DNA from: Prevotella sp.
GTDB lineage: Bacteria; Bacteroidota; Bacteroidia; Bacteroidales; Bacteroidaceae
Reading direction: 5' to 3'
Length of the DNA stretch: 40,356 nucleotides
Assembly (NCBI GenBank): GCA_017479675.1
Contig: JAFVBX010000023.1
Location: 1 to 40,356, forward strand
Shown: positions 37,394-40,356 of the stretch, one piece after another
How the letters are laid out: each line of letters starts with the position of its first letter
How positions within the stretch are numbered: position 1 is the first letter of the stretch
Notes under the pieces: model-generated
The model's input: the letters and a program-made list of their open reading frames with translations, nothing else
The model's database searches: none
Told to the model about the DNA's origin: nothing
Made by a program: the position numbers and the translations under genes

Positions 37394-39910
37394 TTACGAA
37401 GTATGCTTGCGCCTTATGACTTGCAGGGCGATGACACCGAGGACGCAGAGCAGCAACAGGATGAGCGCCGTGTAGGCGATGGTCTCGGTGGTCTTGATGC
37501 TCTGAGGGCGGAACTCCATTACAACCTTGTGGTTGCCTGGCTTGACGTTGATGGCGCGCAGGATGTAGTTTACCCTGCCTACCTCGACAGGACTGCCGTC
37601 AACGGTGCAAGTCCAACCAGGATAATACACTTCGGAGAACACTACTACCCCACCCTTTGCGGAACTTACGTCATAGTGCAGTTCATTGGGGGCGTATGAG
37701 GTAATCTGTACTGAAGCGAGGGAGTCTTGTATTACAGCCGCACCAAGCGCAGCTTCAAACTTCTTATCTGCCACAGCGGTGGTGTGCAGGTCGATTTTAC
37801 CGAGGGCATCGAGTTCTGCGTTGGCATTGTCCACGTACTGCAAATTGCTTACGAACCATGCGTTGCCCATAGCGTAGGGGTTTTCGAGCGGAGCGGTCTT
37901 GCCCCCCTGCAGCGGCATGATGAAGTATTTGGCGTTGAGCATGTTGATGACAGGCATGACGCTGTCGCCCTTCACCTGACTCATGTCGCCCTGTGCCTCT
38001 ACGATGGCAGAGAAGGCTTTCTGTATCTCGGGCGAGATGTAAGCCTCGATAACCTCCTGATAACGGCGCAGCTTTGCAGCATGATAGCCGCCGATGGACT
38101 TATGGAAGTAGCTGGTCTCGTTCTCGTTGAACGTGTTGCTGGCAAGGTTGAGCACACGGTAGTCGGGAGACTTGTCCTGCATAATTGCGAGGTCTGTCTC
38201 TGTAGGTTCGATAGGAGCAGTGCGCAGGGTGTTGCTGACGAACATGCCGTCATTGAGGTAACGCTTGTCCACCTGCCACATATCGAAGAGGCAGACGAGC
38301 GTGACGATGCACGCCATAGCCATAGCATTGAGCTTCTTCATGTGATAGAGCACCACGACGGCGGTGCAGACAAGAATGATGAAGAAGGAGCGCCAGCAGT
38401 CACTGACGAAGGTGGCGATGCGTATCTCGGTGAGGTTGGCAAGCAACGGAGTGAGCTCTTCCTGCGGTATCTGGCTGAGGGCACGCATCTCGGCACCTGA
38501 GACAAAGCTGTCGAAGAAGAGCGTTGGCATCAAGGCGAACAGTACGCAGATGCCTGCGGTGATGGTGAAACTGACGTAGAGCCAGTTAACCTTTTTGCCT
38601 TTGACCGTTGTTGACACGCTGTCAGGCTCGTCGATAAGTTTCTTTAAGGCAAGCAGGGCAAGCAACGGAATGGTGAACTCGGCTATTACGAGGATGGAGG
38701 CAACCGTGCGGAACTTGGCATACATCGGCACATAGTCGATGAAGAGGTCGGTGAGCCACATCATGTTGTGTCCCCACGAGAGCATGATGCTGAGCACCGT
38801 TGCGGCAAGCAACGCCCACTTAATGCTGCCCTTGACGATGAACAAACCCAAGACGAAGAGCATGAGGACGAAGGCTCCGACATAGACAGGACCTGACGTG
38901 CCGGGCTGTTCGCCCCAGTACTGTCCCATCTGTTGGTATATGTCCATAAACATCGGATTGCCATTCTCCTTAGCTGCCGCACAGTCGCTGATAGCCGTCA
39001 TGCTTGAGCCGCCCTTGGTGTTAGGCACAAGCAAGGTCCATGTCTCATCTATGCCGTAGCTCCATTGGGTGATATAGTCGCGCTCCAAACCGCTTGAGGT
39101 CTGGTTGCCAGTGTCGGTTTTCACCAGTTCGCTCTTGCCGCGCATGGACTCTTTCTGGTATTCCCACGTGTGATAGAGGTTGGAGATGTTGACGGCAATG
39201 CCCAACATTCCGCCCACGATGCAGGCAAGCGATGCCTTGAGGAAGTGGGCATAGCGGCGCTGGCGTATGGTGTCAACGAGGAAACCTATTACAAGGAACA
39301 GTATAATAAAGAGGTAGTAATAGGTCATCTGCACGTGGTTGGCGTTAATCTCGAACGCCGTGAAGATGCCCGTTACGGCAAGTCCAGCGAGATATTTGCC
39401 CTTGTAGGCAAGCAGTATGCCGGCAATCATAGGCGGCAGGTAGGCAAGAGCCATCACCTTCCATATATGACCTGCGGCAATGATGATGAGGAAATAGCTG
39501 CTGAACGCCCACACCACAGCTCCCAGCATAGCGAGATACCAACGGAAGTCGAAGGCGCGCAGCATGATGTAGAAGCCGAACAGGTAGGCAAAGACATACC
39601 ACACATTCTCAGGAAGCCAAAGGTGATAGGCATCAATAACGCTGGAAAGGCTGTGGGCACTGTCGTATGAAGGTGCACTCTGGTAGGTAGGCATGCCGCT
39701 GAACACGGAGCCAGTCCATCGTGACAGTTCGCCTGTCTTTTCTCTATACTCACCTATCTCCTGCCCCATGCCTCTGCCGGCGCTGGAGTCATGACGGTAA
39801 AGAATGCGTCCCTCGATGTCTGCCGGATAGAAATAGGCAAACGAAATCAATGCGAAAAGCATTACGACAAGGACGTCAGGAATAAATCTCTTAAGTGTGT
39901 TCACGCGCAT
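37394..39910 (-). CDS. YfhO family integral membrane protein
   Basis: 838 aa. About 12-14 membrane helices fill the first 550 residues and one closes the C-terminus (about 810-830). The N-terminal periplasmic loop has YPADIEGRILYRHDSSAGRGMGQE and FSGMPTY, typical of the Bacteroidetes YfhO family, in a GT-C-like architecture. The C-terminal part (about 570-800) is a soluble beta-rich domain with VVFSEVYYPGWTCTVDGSPVEV. YfhO of Gram-positives acts in lipoteichoic acid glycosylation; the role in Bacteroidetes is not established. A TAACTTTG box is at 39988-39995 (minus), without a clear -33 element. Confidence 0.9.
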   Translation of the reverse strand: MRVNTLKRFIPDVLVVMLFALISFAYFYPADIEGRILYRHDSSAGRGMGQEIGEYREKTGELSRWTGSVFSGMPTYQSAPSYDSAHSLSSVIDAYHLWLPENVWYVFAYLFGFYIMLRAFDFRWYLAMLGAVVWAFSSYFLIIIAAGHIWKVMALAYLPPMIAGILLAYKGKYLAGLAVTGIFTAFEINANHVQMTYYYLFIILFLVIGFLVDTIRQRRYAHFLKASLACIVGGMLGIAVNISNLYHTWEYQKESMRGKSELVKTDTGNQTSSGLERDYITQWSYGIDETWTLLVPNTKGGSSMTAISDCAAAKENGNPMFMDIYQQMGQYWGEQPGTSGPVYVGAFVLMLFVLGLFIVKGSIKWALLAATVLSIMLSWGHNMMWLTDLFIDYVPMYAKFRTVASILVIAEFTIPLLALLALKKLIDEPDSVSTTVKGKKVNWLYVSFTITAGICVLFALMPTLFFDSFVSGAEMRALSQIPQEELTPLLANLTEIRIATFVSDCWRSFFIILVCTAVVVLYHMKKLNAMAMACIVTLVCLFDMWQVDKRYLNDGMFVSNTLRTAPIEPTETDLAIMQDKSPDYRVLNLASNTFNENETSYFHKSIGGYHAAKLRRYQEVIEAYISPEIQKAFSAIVEAQGDMSQVKGDSVMPVINMLNAKYFIMPLQGGKTAPLENPYAMGNAWFVSNLQYVDNANAELDALGKIDLHTTAVADKKFEAALGAAVIQDSLASVQITSYAPNELHYDVSSAKGGVVVFSEVYYPGWTCTVDGSPVEVGRVNYILRAINVKPGNHKVVMEFRPQSIKTTETIAYTALILLLLCVLGVIALQVIRRKHTS

Positions 39911-40291
39911 GTACGTATATAAATAATGTATAATGTGTAATATCTGAAGATGTAACGTATAAAGTGTAAGGCTTACTTTGTTGGCTGCAAAGTTAATAAA
40001 TATTTACGGAAAAACTGACGTGCACGTGCACATCCTTGATAAATATCAAGAAATTAACGTATCTTTGTTTATTCGTGAAAAAACTTTTGCGCATTTCAAA
40101 GGTTTCACGTAATTTTGCACTCGAAAAATGCAAAGGAGGATAGGCTAACTACGTACTTAGATACTTAGAAAAACTATACCACCCGTAGCATAAGAAAAGA
40201 AAACAACTGCAATAAATATCAACGAACAGTAGATATATTTTAAAGCAAAGATAATTCAACAAACAAATTTTTATTTTATTTTTATTAAACA
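39911..40291. promoter_or_regulatory. Divergent spacer with tandem promoters and two dyads
   Basis: Plus strand: promoter P1 is TTG (40036-40038), 21 bp, TATCTTTG (40060-40067). P2 is TTTG (40086-40089), 20 bp, TAATTTTG (40110-40117). Perfect dyads GTGCACGTGCAC (40020-40031) and CTTGAT-AAAT-ATCAAG (40035-40050) lie at or before P1's -33 box. P2 leaves a leader of about 168 nt, AT-rich, before the ATG at 40292. Minus strand: the YfhO -7 box TAACTTTG at 39988-39995. Confidence 0.65.
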
Positions 40292-40356
40292 ATGAAAAAG
40301 ATTGCAATGTTTATCGCTGCTGCTGCTATAGCAGTATCAGCAAACGCTCAGAAGAC
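40292..40356 (+). CDS. 5' end of a secreted or outer-membrane protein (cut by window end)
   Basis: Only 21 codons are present: MKKIAMFIAAAAIAVSANAQK. This is a clear Sec signal peptide with a signal peptidase I site after ANA. Two promoters and a long leader suggest strong or regulated expression, as for abundant outer-membrane proteins, but the identity cannot be told. Confidence 0.7.
   Translation, partial: MKKIAMFIAAAAIAVSANAQK

Noticed and set aside
40128..40148. Six-codon minigene after an AGGAGG-like stretch in the last leader
   Set aside because: The ATG comes before the purine stretch, and Bacteroidetes rarely use Shine-Dalgarno sites; too short to support.
1..40356. tRNA, rRNA genes or complete insertion sequences
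   Set aside because: I found no cloverleaf with T-arm other than in tmRNA, no rRNA sequence and no transposase in the window.

Overview
The window looks like a chromosomal segment of a Bacteroidales bacterium, most likely Prevotella or a close relative. The evidence is promoters of the Bacteroidetes type (TTTG, 19-21 bp, TAnnTTTG), absence of Shine-Dalgarno sites, a tmRNA tag GENNYALAA, a trigger factor, RluD, Ddl and YfhO of Bacteroidetes style, NigD-like and DUF4465 surface proteins, and short repeats scattered through both spacers and genes.

Layout. 1-4070: a palindrome-rich spacer, trigger factor (-), two overlapping DNA-repair genes (Ogt-type methyltransferase and a Mug-like uracil-DNA glycosylase), a glutathione peroxidase and the tmRNA gene ssrA. 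4327-8483: PASTA membrane protein, RluD-type pseudouridine synthase, D-Ala-D-Ala ligase and a PlsC-like acyltransferase. 8428-22455: a NigD-like lipoprotein, then a surface-polysaccharide region with a GT4 transferase, two tandem DUF6080-like membrane proteins, a GT14-like and a second glycosyltransferase on the other strand, a Wzx flippase, an AAA+/DUF4143 ATPase that looks like a later insertion, and a compact six-gene minus-strand operon: MntA-HepT toxin-antitoxin pair, IspD/TarI-type cytidylyltransferase, SDR epimerase, LicD, GT2. 22551-24772: a BNR/sialidase-like lipoprotein and a KDG-type sugar kinase. 25009-26736: a DUF349 protein. 26767-35316: a vitamin B12 uptake operon under an adenosylcobalamin riboswitch (BtuB, BtuG-like propeller, large DUF4465 surface protein, BtuF, BtuC; no BtuD). 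35317-37393: a structured leader, an orphan fimbrillin/beta-helix-like protein and a RelE-type toxin-antitoxin pair between two near-identical hairpin terminators. 37394-39910: a YfhO-family membrane protein. 40292-end: the signal peptide of a truncated gene.

How the genes fit together: the polysaccharide region has activated-precursor genes (cytidylyltransferase, SDR), a phosphoryl-sugar transferase (LicD), glycosyltransferases, a flippase and polytopic proteins, so it probably builds and decorates a surface glycan carrying a CDP-derived phosphoryl group. The B12 operon supplies outer-membrane capture and transport plus part of the inner-membrane ABC importer.

Main unusual points: (1) intergenic elements made of exactly three short palindromes at an exact 21-bp pitch, found three times, with two different palindrome sequences; (2) a G9 tract near the 3' end of the GT2 gene that puts its likely native C-terminus out of frame, suggesting phase variation; (3) a remnant of a second wzx 3' end just beyond the AAA+ ATPase gene, whose start is preceded by three repeats at exact 33-bp pitch; (4) a toxin-antitoxin pair leading the CDP-polyol/LicD operon; (5) short repeats inserted in frame in conserved proteins (RluD, acyltransferase, BtuF, BtuC, BtuG-like); (6) a structured leader at 35500-35758 that may be an unrecognised RNA.
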